A DNA stretch of 7,116 bases. Source: a bacterium. Its GTDB lineage: Bacteria > UBA9089 > CG2-30-40-21 > SBAY01. Position 1 is the first letter of the stretch; every line of letters starts with the position of its first letter. The notes below the pieces were generated by a model. It saw nothing but the letters and a program-made list of their open reading frames with translations, was not told the origin of the DNA and searched no databases. The translations under genes and the position numbers were made by a program. Location of the stretch: NCBI GenBank assembly GCA_030018635.1, contig JASEHU010000107.1:1-7116 (forward strand), in the 5' to 3' direction. Below, in pieces: positions 1 to 6,491 of the stretch.

Positions 1-172
1 TTGCAATGAATAATCCCCCTTTTTATACTTTTTTAGATGCCTCAGTATAATTAAGATATAATAGGACACCACCTAAAATTTTCGGCCAAACGCTTATAAA
101 AATTTAAACAGTTGTAACTATTTGTTATAATTAGACTTAGCAATGGGAAATAAAAAAATTATAAAATTTCTC
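1..172. other. AT-rich stretch without a gene
   Basis: No open frame of useful length or protein-like character is seen on either strand. TATAAT-like words occur near 47-63 and 126-131, but none has a -35 partner at a normal distance. The first ten bases (TTGCAATGAA) match a word inside the palindromic repeat at 6492-6571, so the window may open at the edge of another copy of that repeat. Confidence 0.5.
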
Positions 173-200
173 TTGACAAATCCATTATTTTCTGTATAAT
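173..200 (+). promoter_or_regulatory. Sigma70-type promoter of the lipoprotein gene
   Basis: A perfect -35 box TTGACA at 173-178 and a perfect -10 box TATAAT at 195-200 are separated by 16 bp. Transcription would begin near 207, giving a leader of about 125 nt before the lipoprotein start at 332. The next downstream terminator is at 556-602, so the promoter probably serves this one gene only. Confidence 0.8.
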
Positions 201-212
201 TATTATAATAAA

Positions 213-287
213 GGGAGGAACTCTTCTTTGAAAACAAATTAAGGATTACGACTTTTAATCCTGTTGACATAAAAAATAGAAGAGTCC
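213..287 (+). promoter_or_regulatory. Foldable 5' leader of the lipoprotein mRNA
   Basis: Two nested helices can be drawn in the transcript. The outer one pairs 217-227 (GGAACTCTTCT) with 278-287 (AGAAGAGTCC), leaving one bulged A. The inner hairpin pairs AGGATTA at 242-248 with TAATCCT at 256-262 around a 7-nt loop. The arm CTCTT at 221-225 is also complementary to AAGAG at 308-312, next to the Shine-Dalgarno, so an alternative fold reaching the ribosome site is possible. I do not recognise a known riboswitch class. This could be a regulatory leader, an mRNA-stabilising fold or chance pairing in AT-rich DNA. Confidence 0.4.
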
Positions 288-331
288 AGTTTTTCGATAG
301 TTTTAAAAAGAGGAGGTGAAAAGATAAATTG

Positions 332-502
332 ATGCAGATATTTAGAATGATATTAACATTTTGTTTAGTAGTAGGGACAACTATGATTCTATCGAGTTGT
401 GCACCCCCAGCAAAAGAGGAAGTAACAGCACCAGAAGTAGAAGAAGAAGCAACGGCACCAGAAGAAGAACTAGGTGAAGAAGCAGTAACATCAGAAGAGT
501 AA
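332..502 (+). CDS. Small acidic lipoprotein (56 aa), C-terminus cut short by a duplication
   Basis: The predicted protein has a short N-terminus with one Arg (R5), a hydrophobic segment at about residues 6-20 and a lipobox L20-S21-S22-C23. It should therefore be exported, lipidated on C23 and anchored to a membrane. The mature part is only 34 residues, very rich in Glu, Ala, Pro, Thr and Val, with APE and TAPEEE-like repeats, and probably unstructured; I know no function for it. A strong Shine-Dalgarno AGGAGGTGA lies at 311-319. The ATG at 332 has rather long spacing, and the in-frame TTG directly before it (329) is an alternative start. A promoter at 173-200 and a terminator at 556-602 make it a one-gene unit, and that complete set of signals argues that it is truly expressed. 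A 14-bp tandem duplication at 486-513 creates the present stop; without one copy the frame would run to a stop at 535-537 (63 aa, ending APAEKTK). The length is below usual gene-calling limits, but the lipobox and Shine-Dalgarno support it. Confidence 0.75.
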   Translation: MQIFRMILTFCLVVGTTMILSSCAPPAKEEVTAPEVEEEATAPEEELGEEAVTSEE

Positions 503-513
503 CATCAGAAGAG
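486..513 (+). repeat. 14-bp perfect tandem duplication at the end of the lipoprotein gene
   Basis: TAACATCAGAAGAG occurs twice head to tail, at 486-499 and 500-513. In the reading frame the first copy encodes part of VTSEE, and the first three bases of the second copy form the TAA stop. Since 14 is not a multiple of three, the duplication shifts the rest of the old frame. Removing one copy restores an open frame of the same Glu/Ala/Pro composition to 537. Confidence 0.9.
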
Positions 514-555
514 GCACCAGCAGAAAAAACCAAGTAATTGAAAAACAAATACTTA

Positions 556-602
556 AAAAGGAGGAGCGAGATGAGAGTGTATCATCTTGCTCCTTTCTTT
601 TT
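556..602 (+). terminator. Rho-independent terminator after the lipoprotein gene
   Basis: GGAGCGAGATGA at 563-574 pairs with TCATCTTGCTCC at 582-593 over 12 bp with one G-U pair, around a 7-nt loop. An A-rich run precedes the stem and a T-rich tail (594-602, interrupted by one C) follows it. It lies about 60 nt after the lipoprotein stop and about 40 nt before cca, so it separates the two genes. The stem happens to contain a Shine-Dalgarno-like word and an ATG. Confidence 0.85.
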
Positions 603-644
603 ATAAGTCTGACGGGATTGACGAGTCGGACACGGTTACAAAAA

Positions 645-2087
645 ATGAACACAGAGAAGCTCTACAAAAAACCTTTTTTTCCTCTGCTAAGAGATTTAGC
701 CCTTAAGACGAATATCCAACTCTATTTAGTGGGTGGATGTATTCGGGATTACCTGTTAAAGCGTCCGTGTAATGATTATGACTTCGCTATCAAAGGAGAT
801 GCGATAGCCTTTGCTCAGCAGGTTTCTATGGTCATGGGGGGAAGTTTTGTTCTCTTAGATGAGGCAAAAGTGTCGGCCAGGGTTGTGCTGAAATCAAAAA
901 AACAGCTGATAAATTTAGACTTCAACAACCTTAAGGCAGAGGATATTTTGGCTGACCTCAAGAGGCGCGACTTTACCATCAATGCCATTGCCCTAGATTT
1001 AATCGCTAAAGACACTGAATTCATTGACCCCCTAAATGGGCTAAAAGATATTAAGGCAGGATTTATAAGGGTCATTTCCAACAGTATATTTCAGGATGAC
1101 CCATTACGGATGTTAAGAGCGATTCGTTTATCTTCAGAATTAGGATTTGAAATAGAAAAAGGTAGCTGGGAGGCAATAGTTAGATTAAAAGGATTAATCT
1201 CAGATGTCTCGGTAGAACGGGTGACCAATGAAATTTATTTAACCTTAGCGGCTAAAAATTCAAATCATTTTATTACCCAGTTAGATAAAGCAGGATTACT
1301 TGAAGAAATCATTCCAGAGATTATTTCCTTAAAAGGGCTCGAACAAGACACATACCATCATTTACCTGTCTGGGAACATTCTTTATCTACACTAACTCAA
1401 TTAGAAGGTATAGTTTCAAACCTTGATAGATTATTTCCGCCATGGCATCTCCGCATAAAAAGATATTTAAACCAACCTATAGGTGGAAATCACATCAGAT
1501 TGGACAATCTCAAAATCAGCTGTCTGCTTCATGATATTGGTAAATCCGGGACGATGACGCAAGAGCCTTCAGGTAGAATCAGGTTTATTGAACATGAGCT
1601 CCTGGGGGCTAAAATAGCCTCAAAAATAGCCAAGAGACTAAAATTGAGTACTAAAGAAAAGAAGATGATAGAATTAGTTGTTAAAAGTCATATGCGTCCT
1701 GGGCATCTGGTACAAATACCTATTCTTACCGACAAAGTCCTCCATAAATTTTTTAGAGACTTAGATGAAGAGGTGATAAGTACCTTACTTCTTTCATTGG
1801 CTGACAGATATGCGACCATAGGGCCAAAAGTTCCTCCTGAAAACCTGCATAAACACTACCAGACCATTAGTTTAATTATCGACAGATTTTATTCTCCTAC
1901 CCCAACTATTATCCCACCCAAGATACTTAAAGGCGGGGAGATAATGAAACATTTCGGACTCGAATCCGGACCAATAATAGGTAAGTTATTAAGCGCGATA
2001 GAGGAGGCATTTGTGGACAAAAAAATTACTAATAAAAAAGAGGCGTTAAAATTTATTGCTGATTTGCTTGAAAAAAGTGAAAAGTGA
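645..2087 (+). CDS. cca: CCA-type tRNA nucleotidyltransferase with HD domain
   Basis: This class II nucleotidyltransferase adds the 3'-terminal CCA, or part of it, to tRNAs in the cytoplasm without a nucleic-acid template. Residue numbers here count from the upstream TTG at 618. The catalytic head has GG-x-x-RD at 39-44 with metal-binding D53 and D55 (DYD), the RRDFTINA motif at 116-123, a DPLNG turn near 137-141, and the base-selecting DDxxR motif (D160, D161, R164), where many relatives have ED. An HD phosphohydrolase domain follows, with H254, H305-D306, H326, H358 and D396 all present. The C-terminal part (about 438-482) keeps the GG-x-x-M and GPxIG pattern of the family. The length of 480-489 aa fits HD-containing bacterial members. 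The start is uncertain: ATG at 645 is preferred over TTG at 618, since it leaves a normal 30 residues before the GG motif, but neither has a good Shine-Dalgarno. The gene is convergent with dinG. Sequence alone does not decide between full CCA addition, A-only addition or poly(A) polymerase. Confidence 0.93.
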   Translation: MNTEKLYKKPFFPLLRDLALKTNIQLYLVGGCIRDYLLKRPCNDYDFAIKGDAIAFAQQVSMVMGGSFVLLDEAKVSARVVLKSKKQLINLDFNNLKAEDILADLKRRDFTINAIALDLIAKDTEFIDPLNGLKDIKAGFIRVISNSIFQDDPLRMLRAIRLSSELGFEIEKGSWEAIVRLKGLISDVSVERVTNEIYLTLAAKNSNHFITQLDKAGLLEEIIPEIISLKGLEQDTYHHLPVWEHSLSTLTQLEGIVSNLDRLFPPWHLRIKRYLNQPIGGNHIRLDNLKISCLLHDIGKSGTMTQEPSGRIRFIEHELLGAKIASKIAKRLKLSTKEKKMIELVVKSHMRPGHLVQIPILTDKVLHKFFRDLDEEVISTLLLSLADRYATIGPKVPPENLHKHYQTISLIIDRFYSPTPTIIPPKILKGGEIMKHFGLESGPIIGKLLSAIEEAFVDKKITNKKEALKFIADLLEKSEK

Positions 2088-2134
2088 ATAGTGAAAAACT
2101 AATAATTTTCCTTTGTTCGTTTTTCACTATTCAC
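2084..2134. terminator. Hairpin between convergent cca and dinG, likely bidirectional terminator
   Basis: GTGAATAGTGAAAAAC at 2084-2099 is a perfect 16-bp inverted match of GTTTTTCACTATTCAC at 2119-2134, with a 19-nt loop. The left arm overlaps the stop codon of cca (2085-2087); the right arm ends 7 nt past the stop of dinG. The A-run and T-run lie inside the stem rather than as a clean tail, so termination is inferred from position and symmetry rather than from a textbook layout. Confidence 0.6.
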
Positions 2135-2157
2135 TATTCACTATTCACTCTTCACTT
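2123..2157. repeat. Five tandem heptamers (TTCACTA type)
   Basis: Five head-to-tail 7-bp units occupy 2123-2157: three exact TTCACTA, then TTCACTC and TTCACTT. Read on the minus strand they encode the last residues of DinG (EVKSE) and its TAG stop. The cca 3' end carries the same motif in the other orientation and ends EKSEK-stop. The array therefore covers both the gene ends and the short gap between them. Confidence 0.9.
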
Positions 2158-4123
2158 CATAAAATGCCCGGACATCATCTAACTTAGTTGACATCCGACA
2201 CTTAGGCAGTGAGTTTAAGAATAGCCGGCCATAACTCTTTGTTTTAATCCTTGGGTCAAGGATGGCAACGATACCTATGTCCTTCTTTGTGCGAATAAGT
2301 CTGCCAAAACCCTGTCTTGTCTGAATAATTGCCTGCGGGACCTGGTATGCCCAGAATGGGTCAGAGCCTTTTGCCTTTAAATATTCCATCCTGGCCTCAA
2401 CTATCGGGTCATCAGGCACAGCAAACGGTAATTTAGTAATCACCACACATTCTAAATCCTCACCCGGCACATCCACCCCCTGCCAGAAGGTATTAGTGCC
2501 CCAGAGCACCGAGTTCCCATGTAGCTTAAACTCCGCCAGCATCTGTTGAGATGAAAACTCACCTTGTCTAAGATGACTAAGGTTAGTCAACCTTGCCTCA
2601 ACCTGATTAGATACCTTTTTTAACATGGCAAAACTGGTGAATAGCACAAATGTCCTGCCTTGCATAATTCTTAGAAGTTCCTCGGTGAGCTTTGCTACGT
2701 CGGCATGATATTCATCCGGAGACAATTTTGGGTCGGCAATACCATCTGGCAAAAAAAGCATTACCTGCGATTGATAATCAAACGGGGAAGAGAGCATCAG
2801 CTCGTCAGCCCCATCAGCCCCTAATCGATTCTTGATATATTCAAAGGAATTATTCGTAGTCAGGGTGGCGGAGGTAAGAACCACCGTATCGATAGGTTCA
2901 AAGACAGCCTTTTTCATGTCCTGCGAGATGTCAATAGGATTGGCATGAAGGGTGATTTTAACAAATCGGTGTCTTTGGGTGAGTTCTATCCAATAGACAT
3001 AATCCGATTTTTGTTGGCTAATAATGAGTTCAAGGGCATCTTTTATCGCCTCGGTGCGGATTCGACAGGCTGAAATTTCTAACCTGGTTTCCTCATCCGG
3101 GATTTTGGCTTTTAATTTACCGAGTTCTGCGGCTAAGAAATCTAAAGGCTCCTGCAGGGGATTATCTATAAAATTTGCCTTCCTGAGCCGGGTGACAAAA
3201 TTCATCTCTTGCGGGTTAAATTTTAATAGTAGATTGGAAAAGAATCTATCCGCCGCATTTCTAACCTCGTTAAGGGCTTTTTTAATCCCCCTTTTTAGTT
3301 CTTCCTGCCTCTTAACCCTGACGAGAATCCCTTTATCAGTCTTAGGATTATAGATTGTATCGACTAAATATTTAATCTGGGAATTGGATATTTCGGCGCC
3401 CAGGTAGCTGGTGGCAACATCCTCTAAGTTATGCGCCTCATCAAATACTACGGCGTTGAATTTCGGTAATACCTGTTCGGCAGAGGCTAAATTAGCAAAG
3501 AAAAGATGATGATTAACCACTAAAATCTGGGAATGATACTGTTTCTTTTTGGCTTTATAATAGTAGCAGTCATTAAAATAAAGGCATTTTTTGCCCAGAC
3601 AGATGTCTGATTCGCGGCAGATTTTATTCCAGAGTGCCGGATTTGGTTCAAAAATCAATTCGGATTTTAGACCTACTTGAGTCTTTTCTGCCCAGGTGGA
3701 TATTTTTCTAAAATCCTTTACCTCTTCTATTGTCTCAAACAATCCTTGGATTTGGTTTTGTGAGAATCGGCGTAGGCAGAGGTAATTATTGCTACCTACA
3801 CATAAGGCAAAGGAAAAATTTATTCCTGCCACCTTTTTTAAAAAGGGTAAATCCTTTGTCGTTAGCTGTTCCTGAAGGGTTTTGGTATAGGTAGAGACAA
3901 CTACCCGCTTTTCTTCTTTTACTGCCCAGAAGACAAATGGGACTAAATAGGATAAACTTTTACCTGTGCCGGTGCCTGCCTCGACAATCAAGTGATTTGC
4001 CTTAAGAATAGCCTGCTCGATTCGTTGGCTCATTTCAAGTTGCTGAGGTCGTGACTCGTAGTCTTTAAGCTGGTTAGCCAGTATTCCTTTAGGTCCAAAT
4101 ACATCACTGCTCAGTTGTTTCAT
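2141..4123 (-). CDS. dinG: DinG/YoaA-type ATP-dependent DNA helicase (XPD-like, Fe-S)
   Basis: This superfamily 2 helicase moves 5' to 3' on DNA and in known relatives resolves structures such as D-loops, R-loops and replication-transcription conflicts. Visible in order: a Q-motif-like RPQQ at 25-28; Walker A GTGTGKS at 50-56; four cysteines spaced for a 4Fe-4S cluster (C116, C175, C180, C186, with C169 nearby); the DEAH box at 228-231; a long arch-like helical insert at about 250-370; motif III SAT at 418-420; WGTNTFWQGVD at 541-551; and the arginine-finger motif QGFGRLIR at 604-611. All catalytic parts are intact. At 660 aa it is close to E. coli YoaA and DinG and lacks the N-terminal exonuclease domain of the Firmicutes form. 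It is transcribed from a strong promoter (4131-4159) whose -10 box is 7 nt before the ATG, implying a leaderless mRNA; no Shine-Dalgarno is present. The last codons and stop lie in a heptamer repeat shared with convergent cca. DinG versus YoaA cannot be settled here. Confidence 0.95.
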   Translation of the reverse strand: MKQLSSDVFGPKGILANQLKDYESRPQQLEMSQRIEQAILKANHLIVEAGTGTGKSLSYLVPFVFWAVKEEKRVVVSTYTKTLQEQLTTKDLPFLKKVAGINFSFALCVGSNNYLCLRRFSQNQIQGLFETIEEVKDFRKISTWAEKTQVGLKSELIFEPNPALWNKICRESDICLGKKCLYFNDCYYYKAKKKQYHSQILVVNHHLFFANLASAEQVLPKFNAVVFDEAHNLEDVATSYLGAEISNSQIKYLVDTIYNPKTDKGILVRVKRQEELKRGIKKALNEVRNAADRFFSNLLLKFNPQEMNFVTRLRKANFIDNPLQEPLDFLAAELGKLKAKIPDEETRLEISACRIRTEAIKDALELIISQQKSDYVYWIELTQRHRFVKITLHANPIDISQDMKKAVFEPIDTVVLTSATLTTNNSFEYIKNRLGADGADELMLSSPFDYQSQVMLFLPDGIADPKLSPDEYHADVAKLTEELLRIMQGRTFVLFTSFAMLKKVSNQVEARLTNLSHLRQGEFSSQQMLAEFKLHGNSVLWGTNTFWQGVDVPGEDLECVVITKLPFAVPDDPIVEARMEYLKAKGSDPFWAYQVPQAIIQTRQGFGRLIRTKKDIGIVAILDPRIKTKSYGRLFLNSLPKCRMSTKLDDVRAFYEVKSE

Positions 4124-4130
4124 CTTTTTT

Positions 4131-4159
4131 AGTATATCATAAGGTTAATCTTTTGTCAA
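4131..4159 (-). promoter_or_regulatory. Promoter of dinG, placed for a leaderless transcript
   Basis: Read on the minus strand, a perfect -35 TTGACA (4154-4159) and a -10 TATACT (4131-4136) are separated by 17 bp. Only 7 nt (AAAAAAG) lie between the -10 box and the ATG at 4123, so transcription would start at or within a base or two of the start codon. No Shine-Dalgarno fits in that space. Confidence 0.8.
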
Positions 4160-4195
4160 ATCAGAAATCAGGGAAATTGTAACTGCTCAGTTAAC

Positions 4196-4299
4196 GGTGG
4201 GGTAGAGATTGGTAGAAATGGGTGGAGATTAGGTAGAGATTGGTAAAGAAAACAATAAATCTCCACTTTATCTCAACTTTATCTCCACCTAATCTCAAC
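4196..4299. repeat. Inverted pair of short tandem arrays between divergent promoters
   Basis: The left half (4201-4250) holds about five units of 10-11 bp with consensus GGTAGAGATT. The right half (4259-4299) holds ATCTCCACTTT, ATCTCAACTTT, ATCTCCACCTA and a partial ATCTCAAC, an 11-bp array in the opposite orientation. The stretches 4222-4240 and 4281-4299 pair at 17 of 19 positions, so a hairpin can form. The block lies between the dinG and asmA-like promoters without overlapping either core. Confidence 0.85.
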
Positions 4300-4352
4300 A
4301 TTGGACACGATTTCTGCCATAATGAGAATTGCTGATTTTCTCTAAAAAATAC

Positions 4353-4381
4353 TTGCAAGAAACCTAAACTGATGTTATAAT
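4353..4381 (+). promoter_or_regulatory. Promoter of the asmA-like gene, placed for a leaderless transcript
   Basis: A -35 box TTGCAA (4353-4358) and a perfect -10 box TATAAT (4376-4381) are separated by 17 bp, with a TGT just before the -10 (4373-4375) that makes it an extended -10. The ATG of the asmA-like gene begins at 4389, 7 nt after the -10 box, the same distance as in the dinG promoter. There is no Shine-Dalgarno before the start. Confidence 0.8.
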
Positions 4382-4388
4382 AAAGAAT

Positions 4389-6461
4389 ATGTTAAAGAAA
4401 TTTTTGACCTTTATTATTATAATTGCTATAATTTTAATCATTGGAATTATTATCCTGCCCTTTATTACTATTTCTTCGACCAATCTAACCCAATTCATCA
4501 CGCGTGAATTAGAGAAAAATCTGGCTCGAAAAGTAGAAATTGGCGAAATAAGAATCAACATTTTAAAAGGAATTGAGGTAAAAGATGTTATTGTCCATAA
4601 TCAAAAGGGGTTTAAGAGTCCATCATTGCTTGAGAATAAATCCCTTATTTTGAGATATAGATTTTTGCCGCTACTCAAGCGACAGGTGATAATTACTGAG
4701 ATTATCCTTGTTGAACCAGCGATTTTCATCGAGCGAAATAAGGCTGATAAATGGAATTTTAAGGATTTATGGCTAACCAAAAAAACTGAAGATGAAGGGG
4801 GTAAAGGGGGTAGATTTTCCCTTCAACTCGACAAAATAGTAGTTAAAAAGGGGACTCTGTATTTCTTAGATGATGCCCTGCATAAAATAAAAACATCCAT
4901 GGAAAGGATTGATGGTCAAATCGATGGGCTGAATAAAAGAGAAGGAATCGTTAGTTTTAAGGTAACTGCCGGTAAAATTGGAGACCGTCGAACTAATTTC
5001 AAACTTAGAGGTGGTCTTGACCTCAACCTGGATTTAGGATTAATCGAAATAGTTACGACTAAACTCACTTTAGCTGATTTAGAGGCTGAAGTTACAGGAG
5101 GACTTAAAGATGAAACAATCAATCTGGAGTTGAGAAGTAATGAGTTTTCCTTAGCCAACATAGCTAAATTAATTCCCATACCTCTACATAAATTAAAGGT
5201 TAGCGGTAAAGGTAGAATAAATGTAGGGTTAAGTGGTCGGTCAGATGAAAAATTGCAGGTTCTGGGAGTAGTAACCCTGACAAATGGTCAGATAAAATAC
5301 AATGGGCTCAAAAAACCTATCAAAAATCTCAATTTAGAATTGCAATTTAGCGATACGAATTTAAAATTATCATCGCTGACCGGAGAGTTTGGTAATTCTG
5401 ATTTTGATATTTGGGCAGAGATTCCAAACATCAAAAATCCTAAGGTCAATCTTACCTTCTGTTCAAAAAAACTTATCTTAGATGAAATAATAGAAAACTC
5501 CTCTGAACTTTTTACCGCAAAGCAACCTGTTGATTTAGATGTGGAAGGGAAAATTAATGTCCAAAAATGGGCTTTCAGGGAGATTTCAGGTAGTGACCTT
5601 TATGCTGATTTTAGATGTGTCAGGAATGTTTTAATGCTCAGATCGCTAAAAACTAATGCCGCCAATGGAGTGCTTGAATCCTCTGGGACGATAGATTTAA
5701 GTAGTGAATTGCCTGAATATTCTATCTCAGTCAAGGCAAATCAACTGGATATGACAGATATAATTGCCGGTTTCAAAGGAAATAGAAAGATTGCCCGGGG
5801 TAAATTAAGCCTGGATGTAGATTTGAAAGGGATGGGATTTGAAATAAATAATCTGAAAGAAAATTTAGAGGCAGCGGGGGCAGTAGAATTAAAAGAGGTT
5901 AGACTCAAAGAATTGAAGATATTGGATAGGCTGGCTACCTTCCTTAGTCTGGATACGATTCGTAACCTGGATGGATGCTACATCCTGGCTGCATTTAATA
6001 TCGCCGATGGAATAATATCAACGGATGATTTTGAATTGAGAAGTTCATTAATTAGATTATTAGCCAGCGGTGAAATATCCCTTGATTTAGATGTGGACTT
6101 TAAGGTAACGGCTACCTTCCCGGGGCGACTGGGAAAACAGATAGCTAAATTGGGCAGGTTTATTCCCTCATTAGGTGATGAAAAAGGGAGAATGGGGGGC
6201 GTCAGGTTTAGAATTAAAGGTAATTTTAAAGACCCAAATTTTAGCGAGAAACAGGAAGAAATCAAAGAAAAAGCCAAATCGGAAATCAACGAGAAAATCA
6301 ACCAGGAAAAAGATAAAATCAAAGAAAAACTCGAGGGGAAAATTGAAGGGAAAAAGGAAGAAATTAAAGAAATAATATCTTCACAGGAGGAGGAAATCAA
6401 GGAAAAGGTAAAGGAGGAGGTAGGAGAAAAGGTTAAGGGACTATTCAAAAAATTCTTTTAG
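4389..6461 (+). CDS. AsmA-family envelope protein with N-terminal anchor
   Basis: A Lys-Lys start is followed by one very Ile-rich membrane segment (about residues 5-27), after which the chain should lie in the periplasm. The body (about 30-615) is a long run of alternating beta-strand-like segments, as in AsmA/TamB/YhdP proteins, which form groove-like bridges implicated in moving phospholipids between membranes or in outer-membrane assembly. An AsmA-type N-terminal pattern covers roughly residues 30-120 (EIGEIRINILKGIEVKDV, then a segment ending in EPAIFIER). The region at about 480-615 (stretches such as DGIISTDDFELRSS and SGEISLDLDVDFKV) resembles the AsmA C-terminal domain. Residues 620-690 are almost only Glu, Lys and Ile/Val, forming a predicted long amphipathic helix that ends GLFKKFF; this tail is atypical of E. 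coli AsmA. The ATG at 4389 is chosen because it directly precedes the anchor and lies 7 nt after a good -10 box. It is transcribed alone, divergent from dinG. The family call is fairly firm; the exact cargo is unknown. Confidence 0.85.
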   Translation: MLKKFLTFIIIIAIILIIGIIILPFITISSTNLTQFITRELEKNLARKVEIGEIRINILKGIEVKDVIVHNQKGFKSPSLLENKSLILRYRFLPLLKRQVIITEIILVEPAIFIERNKADKWNFKDLWLTKKTEDEGGKGGRFSLQLDKIVVKKGTLYFLDDALHKIKTSMERIDGQIDGLNKREGIVSFKVTAGKIGDRRTNFKLRGGLDLNLDLGLIEIVTTKLTLADLEAEVTGGLKDETINLELRSNEFSLANIAKLIPIPLHKLKVSGKGRINVGLSGRSDEKLQVLGVVTLTNGQIKYNGLKKPIKNLNLELQFSDTNLKLSSLTGEFGNSDFDIWAEIPNIKNPKVNLTFCSKKLILDEIIENSSELFTAKQPVDLDVEGKINVQKWAFREISGSDLYADFRCVRNVLMLRSLKTNAANGVLESSGTIDLSSELPEYSISVKANQLDMTDIIAGFKGNRKIARGKLSLDVDLKGMGFEINNLKENLEAAGAVELKEVRLKELKILDRLATFLSLDTIRNLDGCYILAAFNIADGIISTDDFELRSSLIRLLASGEISLDLDVDFKVTATFPGRLGKQIAKLGRFIPSLGDEKGRMGGVRFRIKGNFKDPNFSEKQEEIKEKAKSEINEKINQEKDKIKEKLEGKIEGKKEEIKEIISSQEEEIKEKVKEEVGEKVKGLFKKFF

Positions 6462-6491
6462 TGCCTCTTCAAGATTGTTTTTGTGGGTTGA

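Noticed and set aside
264..269. A second TTGACA in the lipoprotein leader
   Set aside because: No -10-like hexamer is found 15-19 bp downstream, so it is not a promoter.
571..606. Eleven-codon frame with a Shine-Dalgarno-like GGAGGAG before ATG, inside the terminator after the lipoprotein gene
   Set aside because: The GGAG and ATG words are part of the 12-bp terminator stem, and the frame runs through the stem and T-tail. A leader peptide for cca was considered, but there are no repeated codons or alternative hairpins to support attenuation.
815..1081. Open frame on the minus strand inside cca
   Set aside because: It lies entirely opposite a conserved gene, has no start signals, and the peptide has no recognisable family.
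3024..3353. Open frame on the plus strand inside dinG
   Set aside because: It is antisense to the helicase insert; Ser/Leu-rich composition is what the complement of Lys/Glu-rich codons gives.
4201..4299. Short repeats considered as a CRISPR array
   Set aside because: Units are 10-11 bp, directly adjacent without spacers, and in two orientations.
6175..6375. 66-codon plus-strand frame, Lys/Arg-rich
   Set aside because: It is a frame-shifted reading of the same AAA/GAA-rich DNA that encodes the tail of the AsmA-like protein, not a separate basic protein.
5978..6448. 156-codon minus-strand frame opposite the end of the asmA-like gene
   Set aside because: The Ser/Phe/Leu-rich peptide is the reverse reading of the Glu/Lys-rich tail of the AsmA-like protein; there is no ribosome site or promoter.
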